Part shown: piece by piece, positions 33,062-42,415 of the stretch
How positions within the stretch are numbered: position 1 is the stretch's first letter
Layout: each line of letters starts with the position of its first letter
Source: an uncultured Bacteroidales bacterium
GTDB lineage: Bacteria; Bacteroidota; Bacteroidia; Bacteroidales; Muribaculaceae
Length of the DNA stretch: 46,747 bases
Direction: 5' to 3'
Assembly (NCBI GenBank): GCA_947644715.1
Contig: CANSAP010000018.1
Coordinates: forward strand, 1 to 46,747
Notes under the pieces: model-generated
Told to the model about the DNA's origin: nothing
Seen by the model: only the letters and a program-made list of their open reading frames with translations
Databases searched by the model: none
Made by a program: the position numbers and the translations under genes

Positions 33062-33994
33062 AAGGTTGAAATACAGCGGATTGTCCGCTAACAAAGGAAG
33101 ATTCTCAGCCGCAAAAATACGCCGGATGGAAGCCACCGGGCGCGCATAGAACTTCAGACCTGAATCGGTGTCAATACTCATCGTGCCATGCCAAACCCAT
33201 CCGCTGCTCTGAATCAACTCCCCGTCGCCGAGGTATAGAGCCACATGATCCACCCGCCCCGTGCGGGAAGTATAGAAAAGCAGGTCCCCCCGTTGAGCCT
33301 CCTCAATGGAGGGAATCTCAATCCCTACCCGAGCCTGCTGCGAAGCATTGCGGGGAAGAATCACGCCCGCCTCCCGCCAGCATAATTGAGTCAGCCCCGA
33401 GCAGTCAGGTCCGGCCACAGTCGTACCTCCCCAAAGATAGGGAGCGCCAAGCATCGTGAATGCCCGCTCCACAACCCGCTCGACAGTCTCAGAACCGGGG
33501 CGTCTCTCAGACATCTCTTCGAGCGAAGTGAAATCGGCCTCATCGGCAACCACGCGTGTCCCGTCAGGCATAAGCAGCAATAATCCCGAGCCGGAGGTAT
33601 GCCCGGCAAATTCCAGCACACTCCCGAACGGGGCATAGCCGGCCGCGCGTCCCGTAGCCTCATTAATCAGCGGCGCGCTTGCGGCAGTGCTCATCATCCG
33701 TCGGGAGGCGCGCCATCGGCCGGCCTCATCCTCCGTCAGAGTTTTGATGGAACTGACATGTATATATCCGTGATAGCCGCAGGGCATAGTCAGCTCCCAC
33801 CATTCCCCGTCAACAATACGGTCAAGAGCAACCGGAGTGCCGAGCATGGCCTGCGTGCCCATCTCGGCCTCATGGGCAGGCTCCTCGCGCAGCGGCGCAA
33901 CCGGAATCTTAATCAGCCCGAAGCCCGAAGCAAAGGTCTGCATATAGCAGCAGACGACAAATAGAACGGAAGATAGAAAGCGGAGTGCAGTCAT
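33044..33994 (-). CDS. NlpC/P60 family peptidoglycan endopeptidase with SH3-like domains
   Basis: The protein has 316 aa, starting MTALRFLSSVLFVVCCYMQT (signal peptide). The alternative start at 34141 lies upstream of the promoter and is rejected. Residues about 22-85 are an SH3-like domain (VAPLREEPAHEAEMGTQAML, YHGYIHVSSIKTL) and about 95-165 a second. Residues about 175-310 are the NlpC/P60 peptidase: YLWGGTTVAGPDCSGLTQL contains the catalytic Cys, RVDHVALYLGDGELI the His, and the third polar residue is probably in IQSSGW. The layout matches gamma-D-glutamyl-L-diamino acid endopeptidases acting on peptidoglycan stems. Confidence 0.9.
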   Translation of the reverse strand: MTALRFLSSVLFVVCCYMQTFASGFGLIKIPVAPLREEPAHEAEMGTQAMLGTPVALDRIVDGEWWELTMPCGYHGYIHVSSIKTLTEDEAGRWRASRRMMSTAASAPLINEATGRAAGYAPFGSVLEFAGHTSGSGLLLLMPDGTRVVADEADFTSLEEMSERRPGSETVERVVERAFTMLGAPYLWGGTTVAGPDCSGLTQLCWREAGVILPRNASQQARVGIEIPSIEEAQRGDLLFYTSRTGRVDHVALYLGDGELIQSSGWVWHGTMSIDTDSGLKFYARPVASIRRIFAAENLPLLADNPLYFNLSEDTD

Positions 33995-34016
33995 AATTGA
34001 TTCATGATTTTGACTG

Positions 34017-34048
34017 CAAAGATACAACCCGGCGCCCGTTTCTGCAAA
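34017..34048 (-). promoter_or_regulatory. Promoter of the NlpC/P60 gene
   Basis: On the minus strand TTTG (34045-34048), 20 nt, TATCTTTG (34017-34024). This is a full consensus match, 22 nt before the ATG at 33994. No equally good plus-strand promoter for porV is seen in 33995-34116. Confidence 0.75.
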
Positions 34049-34116
34049 CGCTTTTTCAGGCTGTGGCAATAAATCAGGGAAAATGCAGTTATATAATAGC
34101 AAAGACATTGAAGAAA

Positions 34117-35331
34117 ATGAAGCAATTACTCCACATATCACTCCTGCTGGCGTTGCTGGCCGTCTGGGTGCCTGCCCGTGCGGAGAACGACATCAAGGAT
34201 AATGAATTCAACCCTGTGAACACCGGTGTGACCACGCTCGGCATTACGCCCGATGCCCGTGGCTCCGCCATGGGTAACCTCGGTGCTGCCACCGATCCGG
34301 ATATCAACTCACAGTTCTGGAACCCCTCGAAGTATGCTTTCGCCTACTCCTCCGGCGGCCTCGGCATCAGCTACACCCCATGGCTGCGCAAGTTGGTCAA
34401 CGACATCTTCCTGGCCGACCTTTCCGGCTACATGAAGCTCGGCTCCGGCGACAACCAGGCCCTCTCAGCCTCATTCCGCTACTTCTCCCTGGGCGAAGTG
34501 ACCAGCAACGATGATATGGGCAATGTCATTCAGACCATCAACCCCTATGAGCTGGCCTTCGACGTGGGCTACTCCCGCAAGCTCTCCGAAAAATTCTCCA
34601 TGGGCGTAGTGCTCCGATACATCCTCTCCGACCTCAGCTACAATGACGCTTACAGCGGCGAGCAGACCACCGCCGCCTCTGCCTTTGCCGCCGACATCTC
34701 CGGTTACTATGTTACCTATCCCATGGTAGGCCGCAACGAGTGTCAGTTTGCCTGGGGTTTCAACATCAGCAACATCGGCTCAAAAGTGAGCTATAACCAT
34801 GGCACCAACAACGCCTTTCTCCCCACCAATCTTCGCCTCGGTGCCAGCTTCATGTTCCCGCTGGCTGACTATAACACACTGGCCTTCGGCCTCGACCTGA
34901 ACAAACTCCTCGTGCCCACCAAGCCCCGTGCAAAGGATTACGATATGGACACCATGGAGGGACAGGAAGAATATGAAAAAGCGTTGGATGACTGGGAAAA
35001 CATGTCGCCCATCACCGGTATTTTCAAGAGCTTCTCCGATGCTCCCGGCGGATTCAAAGAGGAATTGCAGGAGATTAACTTCTCCATAGGCGCCGAGTAT
35101 GCCTACAACCAGCAATTCTTTGCCCGCCTCGGTTACTACTACGAGAACGCCAACAAAGGTGGCCGCTCCTACTTCGGTCTTGGCGCCGGCTTCTCTCTCA
35201 ACGTAGTGCGCCTCGATGCCTCCTACATGATTGCCACGGCACAAAGCTCACCGCTTGACCAGACACTGCGCTTTACCCTTTCATTCGACATGGACGGTCT
35301 GCGTGACCTGCTTGGAAAACGACGCAAATGA
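34117..35331 (+). CDS. porV: Type IX secretion system outer-membrane protein PorV (LptO)
   Basis: The protein has 404 aa with a signal peptide MKQLLHISLLLALLAVWVPARA. The start gives the first Met before the signal peptide; the longer reading from 33997 crosses the promoter region. It is a FadL-like 14-strand barrel. The N-terminal block NPVNTGVTTLGITPDARGSAMGNLGAATDPD followed by FWNPSKYAF is diagnostic of PorV. Further along are NISNIGSKVSYNHGTNNAFLPTNLRLG and an ending TLRFTLSFDMDGL. PorV binds type IX cargo at its C-terminal domain and hands it to the sortase PorU. The ispF start overlaps its stop by 4 nt. porU is not adjacent. Confidence 0.93.
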   Translation: MKQLLHISLLLALLAVWVPARAENDIKDNEFNPVNTGVTTLGITPDARGSAMGNLGAATDPDINSQFWNPSKYAFAYSSGGLGISYTPWLRKLVNDIFLADLSGYMKLGSGDNQALSASFRYFSLGEVTSNDDMGNVIQTINPYELAFDVGYSRKLSEKFSMGVVLRYILSDLSYNDAYSGEQTTAASAFAADISGYYVTYPMVGRNECQFAWGFNISNIGSKVSYNHGTNNAFLPTNLRLGASFMFPLADYNTLAFGLDLNKLLVPTKPRAKDYDMDTMEGQEEYEKALDDWENMSPITGIFKSFSDAPGGFKEELQEINFSIGAEYAYNQQFFARLGYYYENANKGGRSYFGLGAGFSLNVVRLDASYMIATAQSSPLDQTLRFTLSFDMDGLRDLLGKRRK

Positions 35332-35816
35332 TGATACCCGATTTTCGCACCGGCCTCGGATATGACGTGCATCGCCTCGTGCCCGACCGCGACCTTTGGC
35401 TCTGCGGCCTGAAGCTTCAGCACACCCACGGCCTGCTCGGCCACTCGGATGCCGATGTGGCTCTCCATGCCCTCTGCGACGCTCTGCTCGGTGCCGCCGC
35501 CCTGCGCGACATCGGCTACCATTTCCCCGACACTGACCCCGCCTACTCCGGAGCCGACTCCAAGCTCCTGCTGGCGCGCGTAGTGGAGCTTCTGGCTGAC
35601 CGGGGCTTCTCAATAGGCAACGTTGACATAACAATCATGGCCGAAGCCCCGAAAATCAATCCCCATATACCCGAAATGCAAGCCATCATTGCCGGCATAA
35701 TGAACGTTGCGGCCGACCGTGTCTCCATCAAAGCAACCACCACCGAAGGCCTCGGCTTCACCGGCCGGCGCGAAGGAATAGCCGCCATGGCCTCCGCCCT
35801 TATATATAAGGTATAA
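35328..35816 (+). CDS. ispF: 2-C-methyl-D-erythritol 2,4-cyclodiphosphate synthase IspF
   Basis: The protein has 162 aa, the normal length. IspF cyclises CDP-methylerythritol 2-phosphate in the MEP isoprenoid pathway, so this organism uses MEP rather than mevalonate. Motifs are TGLGYDVHRLVPDRDLWLCG (Asp and His of the zinc site), LLGHSDADVALHALCDALLGAA, DIGYHFPDTDPAYSG, AEAPKINPHIPEM and the C-terminal ATTTEGLGFTGRREGIAAMA. The first two codons are ATG ATG, and either could be used. It overlaps porV by 4 nt. Confidence 0.97.
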   Translation: MMIPDFRTGLGYDVHRLVPDRDLWLCGLKLQHTHGLLGHSDADVALHALCDALLGAAALRDIGYHFPDTDPAYSGADSKLLLARVVELLADRGFSIGNVDITIMAEAPKINPHIPEMQAIIAGIMNVAADRVSIKATTTEGLGFTGRREGIAAMASALIYKV

Positions 35817-35891
35817 TCCACCTCTGTCAACCTCTCCCTCAGCCCTCAGAGAAATTCTGTCGGATAATATTTTTTGCAACCGTGTGCTACC

Positions 35892-36596
35892 ATGTATTCA
35901 CCCTCGCGTCATGACATCCTGGCCTCCGTGGCCTTTCTGCTCATAACAGCCCTGCTCATCTTTGCCGGCTGGTGGGGGGTATACTATTACCGCAACATGC
36001 CGGCCCGGGTGGATTTCAACCGTTATCCCGTCAGGGGCATTGATGTCTCCGCCCATAACGGTGCCATTGATTTCAGTGAAGTTAAACGCTCCGGCTACGA
36101 CTTCGTCTGGATAAAGGCTAGCGAAGGGGAAACCTTCCGCGACACCCTGTTCACCCGCAACTTCGATGCCGCCACAGCCGCCTCGCTGCGCACCGGAGCC
36201 TACCATTACTTCCGCTTCGATTGCGACGGGCTGCTCCAGGCCCTCAACCTCTGCAGGGCCCTCGACGGGCGAGACCCTGAGCTGGGTGTGGCCATTGATG
36301 TGGAGGAGCAGGGTAACGCCACCGGCATCCCCACCCCCGTCATAGTGAGCCGGCTGGCTGCCATGCTTGACTATCTCAACATGCGCGGCTTCCCCATAAC
36401 ACTTTATACTAACAAGGATGGATACTACGAATATATTCGCGATGAATTTTCCGATTATCCACTCTGGATCTGCTCCTTTACCAACGATAACCCCATAGAT
36501 GATGCGCCGCAATGGACCATCTGGCAGTTTTCTCACTCCGGAAAAGTTCCTGGCATCCGTGGCAACGTTGACGAAAACGTTATGCGCGCCAAGTGA
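35892..36596 (+). CDS. Membrane-anchored GH25 family lysozyme
   Basis: The protein has 234 aa, starting MYSPSRHDILASVAFLL. The ATG 18 nt into a longer TTG-started reading is preferred. Residues about 10-33 form a membrane anchor (SVAFLLITALLIFAGWWGVYYY). Residues about 48-230 are a GH25 barrel: RGIDVSAHNGAIDFSEVKRSGYDFVWIKASEGE carries the first catalytic Asp, TGAYHYFRFD a conserved strand, VAIDVEEQGN the acidic Asp-Val-Glu motif, and PLWICSF and WTIWQFSHSG the last strands. GH25 enzymes cleave the MurNAc-GlcNAc bond. It is 75 nt after ispF; a weak -7-like element (35869-35876) suggests an own promoter. Confidence 0.92.
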   Translation: MYSPSRHDILASVAFLLITALLIFAGWWGVYYYRNMPARVDFNRYPVRGIDVSAHNGAIDFSEVKRSGYDFVWIKASEGETFRDTLFTRNFDAATAASLRTGAYHYFRFDCDGLLQALNLCRALDGRDPELGVAIDVEEQGNATGIPTPVIVSRLAAMLDYLNMRGFPITLYTNKDGYYEYIRDEFSDYPLWICSFTNDNPIDDAPQWTIWQFSHSGKVPGIRGNVDENVMRAK

Positions 36597-36693
36597 TGAC
36601 GTTGTTCAACCTCTCTCCATCGGTGAAAAACCGAAATAATGGAAAAATTCACAGAGAGATTTTTCCGAAAAAATGTTAAAATCCGCAAAAAAG

Positions 36694-36724
36694 GTTGTGC
36701 GACAAAAAAATAATGTTAATTTTG
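36694..36724 (+). promoter_or_regulatory. Promoter of susC/susD with a long leader
   Basis: GTTG (36694-36697), 19 nt, TAATTTTG (36717-36724). Transcription from here would leave a 5' leader of about 245 nt before the ATG at 36976. The leader holds short inverted repeats (AGGGA...TCCCT near 36910-36930) but no riboswitch or gene that I recognise. The 379-bp gap 36597-36975 holds nothing else supportable. Confidence 0.6.
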
Positions 36725-36975
36725 CGACTGATTAGCTCCGAAAGGATAATAACTACTAATTTATCTACTACCATTAGAAACACCTTTAAATGATTGATTG
36801 TTAGGGAATTGCGCGGAGATTGCGCGCGTGCACCTATTCAATGTGATTTCATGAGGAGGGTAGGATATTTGTAGTGAGTCTTATCGTAACTAATGCAAAA
36901 TAAGGGAGTTACCCAATCCCTAAGGCTGTATTGTTAAAAAATAGAAACATTCATAATCACTAAACAAACTAAAGT

Positions 36976-39900
36976 ATGAGAAAACTGTTTTTAACCTCAA
37001 TGGCTGTCGTGGCTGTTGCATGGGCTGCGGAGACGCAGGCACGCACCATCCAGGGCACCGTCGTTGAAGCAGGAACCAATGAGCCTCTCATCGGAGCCAC
37101 AGTGATGCCGATAGGCGGAGGCCAGGGCGCTGCTGCCGACTACGACGGCCACTTCACGCTCAACGTCCCCGACAATGTCAAGAAGGCAAAGGTGAGCTAT
37201 GTAGGTTACAAGGACCAGACCGTTGACCTTACCAACGGTATGACCGTCTACCTCGCTTCCTCCACCTCTAACCTTGACGAGGTTGTAGTTGTTGCCTACG
37301 GTACAGCCACCAAGGAATCCCTCACAGGTTCCGTGTCTGTGGTAGGCGCAAAGGAGATTGAGGATCGTCCCGTAACCTCCGTTACCGCCGCTCTTGAAGG
37401 TAACGCTCCCGGCGTGCAGGTTAACAACACCACCGGCGCTCCCGGTTCATCTCCCACAATTCGTATCCGTGGTTACGGCTCCATCACCGGAACCCAGTCT
37501 CCTACATACGTAGTGGACGGTATGCCCTTCTCCGGTGGCCTCGCTGACATCAACCCCGCAGACATCGAGAGCATGACCGTGCTCAAGGACGCTGCTTCCT
37601 GCGCACTCTACGGTGTGCGTGGTGCCAACGGTGTAATTCTCATCACTACCAAGCGCGCAAAGAACGTGGGCAAGGTGGATGTTACCCTCACCGTGCGTGA
37701 AGGCGCAATCTCCCGCGGCCTTTCAGAATACAACCGCCTCGGCACTACCGCATGGATGGAAACCATGTTCAATGCCTACGGTAACCAGCTGATGACCGTG
37801 AACCCCACAACTTATCCCGACCGTGCTACCGTCAACGCTTATCTTCAGCAGAACTTCGTGTCAGGTCAGCTGCAGGGTCAGAACGTTTATAACGTGCCCG
37901 GCAACGAACTCTTCGACGAAAACGGTAAAGTCGTTGGCCAGATTCTCCCCGGTTACACCGACCTTAACTGGTGGAACGCAGTGCATCGCACAGGCTTCCG
38001 TCAGGAATACAACCTCAACGTGGCCGGCGCTACCGAAAAATACAATGTATTCGCATCCGTGGGCTATCTGAACGAAAAAGGCTACCTGCTCGCTACTGAC
38101 TTCGAGCGCTTCAACGCCCGCTTCAATGTGAACGCTCAGCCCACCTCCTACCTGCGTTTGGGCATGGACCTGCGCGGTTCATCTACCTCCGGCGAAATCA
38201 ACGACCAGGCCGGCACCAGCTACGCTGAAAACCCCTTCGCAACCATGTATTATGCTCCGATTTTCCCCTACTACGAGCATGATGCTGACGGCAATATCGT
38301 TTACGAAAACGGCCAGCCCCTCTGGAACATGCGCGGACGTAACGACAACCGTAACGTTGCCTTCACCCTCCGTCATGACAAGAATGACTACCACAACCTC
38401 TCCGTGGACGCAAACGCATATGCCACTGCTGTGCTCCCCTACGGCTTTGAGCTGACAATGCGCGGCCAGATGTATCGTGTCTTCACCCGCTACACAACGT
38501 ATCAGAACAACCTGCTCGGTGATGCTTATCCCGAAGGCCGTCTGACTGTGGAGAACGATCAGGGTCGTTATCACACCTTCATGCAGAACCTGACCTGGAG
38601 CCACAACTACGGTAAGGATCAGGAGCACCATGTAGATGTGCTGCTCGGCCACGAGAACACCACCACATATTCATCTGCCGAAGCAATCTACATGCGCGGC
38701 CAGATTGAAGATGACTACTATGCTGCCAACAACTTCACCGACATCGTTTCCAACCCTGCCGGCCAGTATGGCGAATCACGCATCGAGTCTTACCTCGCAC
38801 GCGCACGCTACAACTACTTCGACAAATACTTCGCTGAAGCTTCTATCCGTCGTGACGGTGCTGACCGCTTCGCAAAAGAAAACCGTTGGGGCACATTCTG
38901 GAGCGTCGGTGCATCCTGGATTATCTCCAAGGAATCCTTCACTCATTCTCTCGAATGGATGAACTACCTGAAGCTCCGCTTCGCTTACGGTGCTGTGGGT
39001 AACTACCTTGCTGCTCCTGCACTCTCATGGGCCTCACAGTATGGCTACATGGCCCTGACCAACACCCCGATTCTGATCCGTGCCACCACGGGTAACCCCA
39101 ACCTCAAATGGGAGGCTAACAAAACTTTGGATATCGGTCTTGAAGGTTCACTCTTCGGCAACCGTCTGAACTTCACAATCGGTTACTTCGACAAGCGCTC
39201 CTCCAACCTGATTTTCTCCCTGCCCACAGCTCCCTCAGTAGGCTATCTCATGGGCTCCGCTTCAGCAATGACCACCCCCATGAACTTGGGTGAACTCTCC
39301 AACCGCGGTTGGGAACTTTCATTCAACGGCACCATCATGCGCAACAAGGACTTCCTCTGGACCGCATCGATTGACGCTACCTTCCTGCAGAACCGTATCC
39401 ACACCCTCCCCTATAACAACGCTGATATGAACAACGGTACTCAGCGTCTGTCAGTAGGCCGTTCCATCTATGAGTTCTACACCTACACCTTCGCAGGTGT
39501 TGACCAGCTGACCGGTCGTTCTCTCTATGAGCTGAACAAGGATGATTACCTCTACTACTATCAGACCAGCTCAACCAAGTACACCGATAAGCAGCTTGAA
39601 GACCTCTGGGCCAACAACCTTAAAGAGGCTGCCGAGAACGGTTCTCTCGTAACCATCAACGGTAAGACCTACACCACCAGCACCTCCTATGCTTCACGCA
39701 CTTGGCACGGTTCCGGTATTCCTACCGTATTCGGTTCATTCGGCTCTCAGCTCTCCTGGAAGGGTATCAACTTCGGATTCCTCTTCACTTACTCCCTCGG
39801 CGGCAAGGTTATGGACTCCATCTACCAGCAGTTCATGTCAGTTAACGGCTTCACCTCCGCTTATCACCTCGACGTGCTCGACGCTTGGACCGGCGCTCCC

Positions 39901-40242
39901 GAAGGCATGACAGCTGACAGCCCCAACCGCATCGATCCCAACGGCACTCCGGTTAACAACCCCATGTACACTCAGGAAAACAACGCAACCTCCTCTCGCT
40001 GGCTGACCAACGCCTCCTGGCTCGTGCTCAAGAACATCATGCTCTCCTATGACCTTCCCAAGGCCTGGAGCCAGAAGCTGCAGCTGCAGAACATCAATCT
40101 CGGCTTTACCATCGACAACCTCTTCACCGTGGCTGCCCGCAAGGGTCTCAACCCCCAGCAGTCTTACTCCGGTGTGCAGTCTGATTCCGGTAGCTTCGTG
40201 ACAACCCGCGTGTTCTCCTTCCAGTTGACCGCCCGCTTCTAA
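36976..40242 (+). CDS. SusC/RagA family TonB-linked outer-membrane transporter
   Basis: The protein has 1088 aa with a signal peptide ending ETQA. Residues about 24-105 are a carboxypeptidase D regulatory-like domain (IQGTVVEAGTNEPLIGATVM, VSYVGYKDQTVDL). A TonB box-like LDEVVVVAYGTATKESLTGSVSVV follows. The plug (residues about 115-235) contains TSVTAALEGNAPGVQVNN, GSPTIRIRGYGSITGTQSP and GVRGANGVILITTKR. The rest is a 22-strand barrel ending TRVFSFQLTARF. With the adjacent SusD it would import an oligosaccharide or peptide across the outer membrane, powered by TonB-ExbBD. No glycoside hydrolase, regulator or SusE gene adjoins it, so the substrate is unknown. Confidence 0.97.
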   Translation: MRKLFLTSMAVVAVAWAAETQARTIQGTVVEAGTNEPLIGATVMPIGGGQGAAADYDGHFTLNVPDNVKKAKVSYVGYKDQTVDLTNGMTVYLASSTSNLDEVVVVAYGTATKESLTGSVSVVGAKEIEDRPVTSVTAALEGNAPGVQVNNTTGAPGSSPTIRIRGYGSITGTQSPTYVVDGMPFSGGLADINPADIESMTVLKDAASCALYGVRGANGVILITTKRAKNVGKVDVTLTVREGAISRGLSEYNRLGTTAWMETMFNAYGNQLMTVNPTTYPDRATVNAYLQQNFVSGQLQGQNVYNVPGNELFDENGKVVGQILPGYTDLNWWNAVHRTGFRQEYNLNVAGATEKYNVFASVGYLNEKGYLLATDFERFNARFNVNAQPTSYLRLGMDLRGSSTSGEINDQAGTSYAENPFATMYYAPIFPYYEHDADGNIVYENGQPLWNMRGRNDNRNVAFTLRHDKNDYHNLSVDANAYATAVLPYGFELTMRGQMYRVFTRYTTYQNNLLGDAYPEGRLTVENDQGRYHTFMQNLTWSHNYGKDQEHHVDVLLGHENTTTYSSAEAIYMRGQIEDDYYAANNFTDIVSNPAGQYGESRIESYLARARYNYFDKYFAEASIRRDGADRFAKENRWGTFWSVGASWIISKESFTHSLEWMNYLKLRFAYGAVGNYLAAPALSWASQYGYMALTNTPILIRATTGNPNLKWEANKTLDIGLEGSLFGNRLNFTIGYFDKRSSNLIFSLPTAPSVGYLMGSASAMTTPMNLGELSNRGWELSFNGTIMRNKDFLWTASIDATFLQNRIHTLPYNNADMNNGTQRLSVGRSIYEFYTYTFAGVDQLTGRSLYELNKDDYLYYYQTSSTKYTDKQLEDLWANNLKEAAENGSLVTINGKTYTTSTSYASRTWHGSGIPTVFGSFGSQLSWKGINFGFLFTYSLGGKVMDSIYQQFMSVNGFTSAYHLDVLDAWTGAPEGMTADSPNRIDPNGTPVNNPMYTQENNATSSRWLTNASWLVLKNIMLSYDLPKAWSQKLQLQNINLGFTIDNLFTVAARKGLNPQQSYSGVQSDSGSFVTTRVFSFQLTARF

Positions 40243-40278
40243 TCTGAGTGATTAACACAATCTAAGTAACGACAAATT

Positions 40279-42024
40279 ATGTTCATCAATAAATACATAA
40301 AGGGGGCTGCCATCATGCTGAGTGCGCTCACTCTCGGATCATGCGCGAGCGACTATCTCGATACCCCCACCCACGGCACTATCTCTGCCGAGGATATTTG
40401 CAAAACTCCCGAGACTGCACGTCAGGCTATGCTGGGCGTTATGGGTCGCGGCATGGCTGCTCCCTGGAGTGACTACGACTTCACCGTCGGACAGGAATTC
40501 TGTCAGGGTGAAACCGGCCTCTCTTACTACATCGGCGAGCTCCCCGGTTCTGACTGCTTTGTGAACTTCATCTATGACCTCGCTCCCAGCTGGGTAATCT
40601 ACTATAACATGGAACCCGGTTATCTTACTGCCGGCAACTATGTGTGGAACATTCCCTTCTGGTATCATGAATATGCCATGCTTGCCCAGGTTAACGATGT
40701 GCTTGCAGGAATCGACAACGCCGAGGTGAACGATGAAGCTGACGAAATTGCCCTGCGTGATTTCACCAAGGGTCAGGCTCTGACCATGCGTGCACACCTC
40801 CTGTGGCGTCTGCTCCAGGTGTACGGCCCCCGTTGGGTTGACTCCAACAACGGCGAGAAACCCACCATCGTGCTTCGCACATCTCCCAACGATCCTCAGG
40901 ATATGGCCGTATCATCCATGGCCGACGTCCTCAAGCGCTGCTACGAAGACCTGGACAATGCAATCACCTGCTTCAATGCTGCCGGCAAGAGCTTCCGTAC
41001 ACTCAACTATGAGGTTGACCTCAACGTCTGCTACGGTGTATATGCCCGTGTAGCCGCTCTGAAAAATGACTGGACTACCGTGCGCACCATGGCTCACAAT
41101 GCCCGCCAGGGCAAGCGCATTGCCACCAGCGCTGAAATCTTCAACGGTTATACCTCCTACAACCAGAACGAATGGATGTGGTCACCCTCTTTCGAGGCTA
41201 TCGACAACTTCATCTATGGTAACTGGTGTACCTTCTTCGCCTGCAATGCTTACGGCGCCCTCAATGACCGTCACACACTCACCATCAACCGCGACCTCTA
41301 CAAGCACCTCCCCGCTACCGACGAACGCTCCAATTGGTGGATGACTTACGACAAACTCTCCGGTCTGCCCGCAGCAATGTTCTATTCAACCGTTGCGGTT
41401 AACCCCGAAACCGGTGCATTCAAGAACGACCGTCTGCTCAGCGCCGCACGCGCTTGGCTCAAGGAGCGCAAGCCTGCAAACATCACCGGTGCTGATGCTT
41501 ATGCTAACGCAACCACCGGCGACCAGACCACTTCCATCGTGCGCGACGGCGCTCAGGTTAAGTTCTGGTGTAACGGCGAAACCGGTCAGGATGGCCTTTG
41601 CGAAATCCCCTACATGCGTGCCACCGAAATGTATCTCTATGAAGCTGAGGCTTGCGCCGAACTCGGTCTGACCTCCGAGGCTCAGAACCTGCTCAAGGAA
41701 ATCAATGTGCCCCGCAACCCCTCCTACACCTGTGACCTCACCGGTCAGGCTCTGATTGATGAAGTTCGCTTCTATCGTCGAATAGAACTTTGGGGCGAAG
41801 GCTTCTGCTGGTTTGACCTGAAGCGCTGGAATGTGCCCATGGTGCGCACTGCCTGGAAGGCCGGCGACATCAATTCCGGCAACATGCCCGTGGGTGTTGA
41901 ATGCAATGTGCCCGTTGACCAGAATCTCGGCTGGCGTCATGGCATCCCCTCCTCAGAGCTCAACCTGAACAACCTCGTCAACGAGCGTGTGCCCGGTGAG
42001 CAGATTTCTCAGGGTGCTGAGTAA
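40279..42024 (+). CDS. SusD/RagB family nutrient-binding outer-membrane lipoprotein
   Basis: The protein has 581 aa. The lipoprotein signal has a lipobox LTLGSC with Cys22, followed by ASDYLDTPTHGTIS, the usual SusD opening. TPR-rich helical parts are visible (LRDFTKGQALTMRAHLLWRL, TEMYLYEAEACAELGLTSEAQNLLKEIN). The family C-terminal block is present: LIDEVRFYRRIELWGEGFCWFDLKRWNVPM. SusD proteins sit as a lid on the SusC barrel and bind substrate. It begins 36 nt after susC and is followed by a terminator, so the unit is just susCD. Confidence 0.96.
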   Translation: MFINKYIKGAAIMLSALTLGSCASDYLDTPTHGTISAEDICKTPETARQAMLGVMGRGMAAPWSDYDFTVGQEFCQGETGLSYYIGELPGSDCFVNFIYDLAPSWVIYYNMEPGYLTAGNYVWNIPFWYHEYAMLAQVNDVLAGIDNAEVNDEADEIALRDFTKGQALTMRAHLLWRLLQVYGPRWVDSNNGEKPTIVLRTSPNDPQDMAVSSMADVLKRCYEDLDNAITCFNAAGKSFRTLNYEVDLNVCYGVYARVAALKNDWTTVRTMAHNARQGKRIATSAEIFNGYTSYNQNEWMWSPSFEAIDNFIYGNWCTFFACNAYGALNDRHTLTINRDLYKHLPATDERSNWWMTYDKLSGLPAAMFYSTVAVNPETGAFKNDRLLSAARAWLKERKPANITGADAYANATTGDQTTSIVRDGAQVKFWCNGETGQDGLCEIPYMRATEMYLYEAEACAELGLTSEAQNLLKEINVPRNPSYTCDLTGQALIDEVRFYRRIELWGEGFCWFDLKRWNVPMVRTAWKAGDINSGNMPVGVECNVPVDQNLGWRHGIPSSELNLNNLVNERVPGEQISQGAE

Positions 42025-42065
42025 AAATGCTGCGCGGCTCGATAGCCGCTTGACATAATCATTAG

Positions 42066-42101
42066 AAGAGGCGTGTCCCGCAAAAGGATGCGCCTCTTTT
42101 G
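42066..42101 (+). terminator. Rho-independent terminator after susD
   Basis: GAGGCG (42068-42073) pairs with CGCCTC (42091-42096), extended by TCC/GGA inside, flanked by AA and TTTT. It lies 44 nt after the susD stop. Confidence 0.9.
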
Positions 42102-42231
42102 TTTGTGTCAGGTTCGCATTATTGTTAGTGGCAGGCTCGGAACAAAGTCAGGATGAGGTCCCGATTTTTGCGCGCGTGCAAAATTGTTTTACGCTTTTTT
42201 TTGCGTCAAACAAAATTTTTTTGATGAAAAA

Positions 42232-42263
42232 TTTGTGACTCTCAAAAAATAGCACTACATTTG
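42232..42263 (+). promoter_or_regulatory. Promoter of the 554-aa secreted protein gene
   Basis: TTTG (42232-42235), 20 nt, TACATTTG (42256-42263). This is a full consensus match with a leader of about 145 nt. The 391-bp gap 42025-42415 holds this, the susD terminator and AT-rich sequence only. Confidence 0.8.
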
Positions 42264-42415
42264 CGCTTGAAATATCTTAGATTAGTCTACTACCTATACT
42301 ATCGCATGCGTGTCATGCATCTGTAATGCTTACTCTTTCAGCGGAACACCTTCCGGAGACAGAGCTATTTTGAGAATTTTTACAACCAATTAACTATAAC
42401 ACAAAAATCACTACA

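Noticed and set aside
36725..36975. Known riboswitch in the susC leader
   Set aside because: I could not find conserved motifs of cobalamin, TPP, SAM or other common riboswitches.
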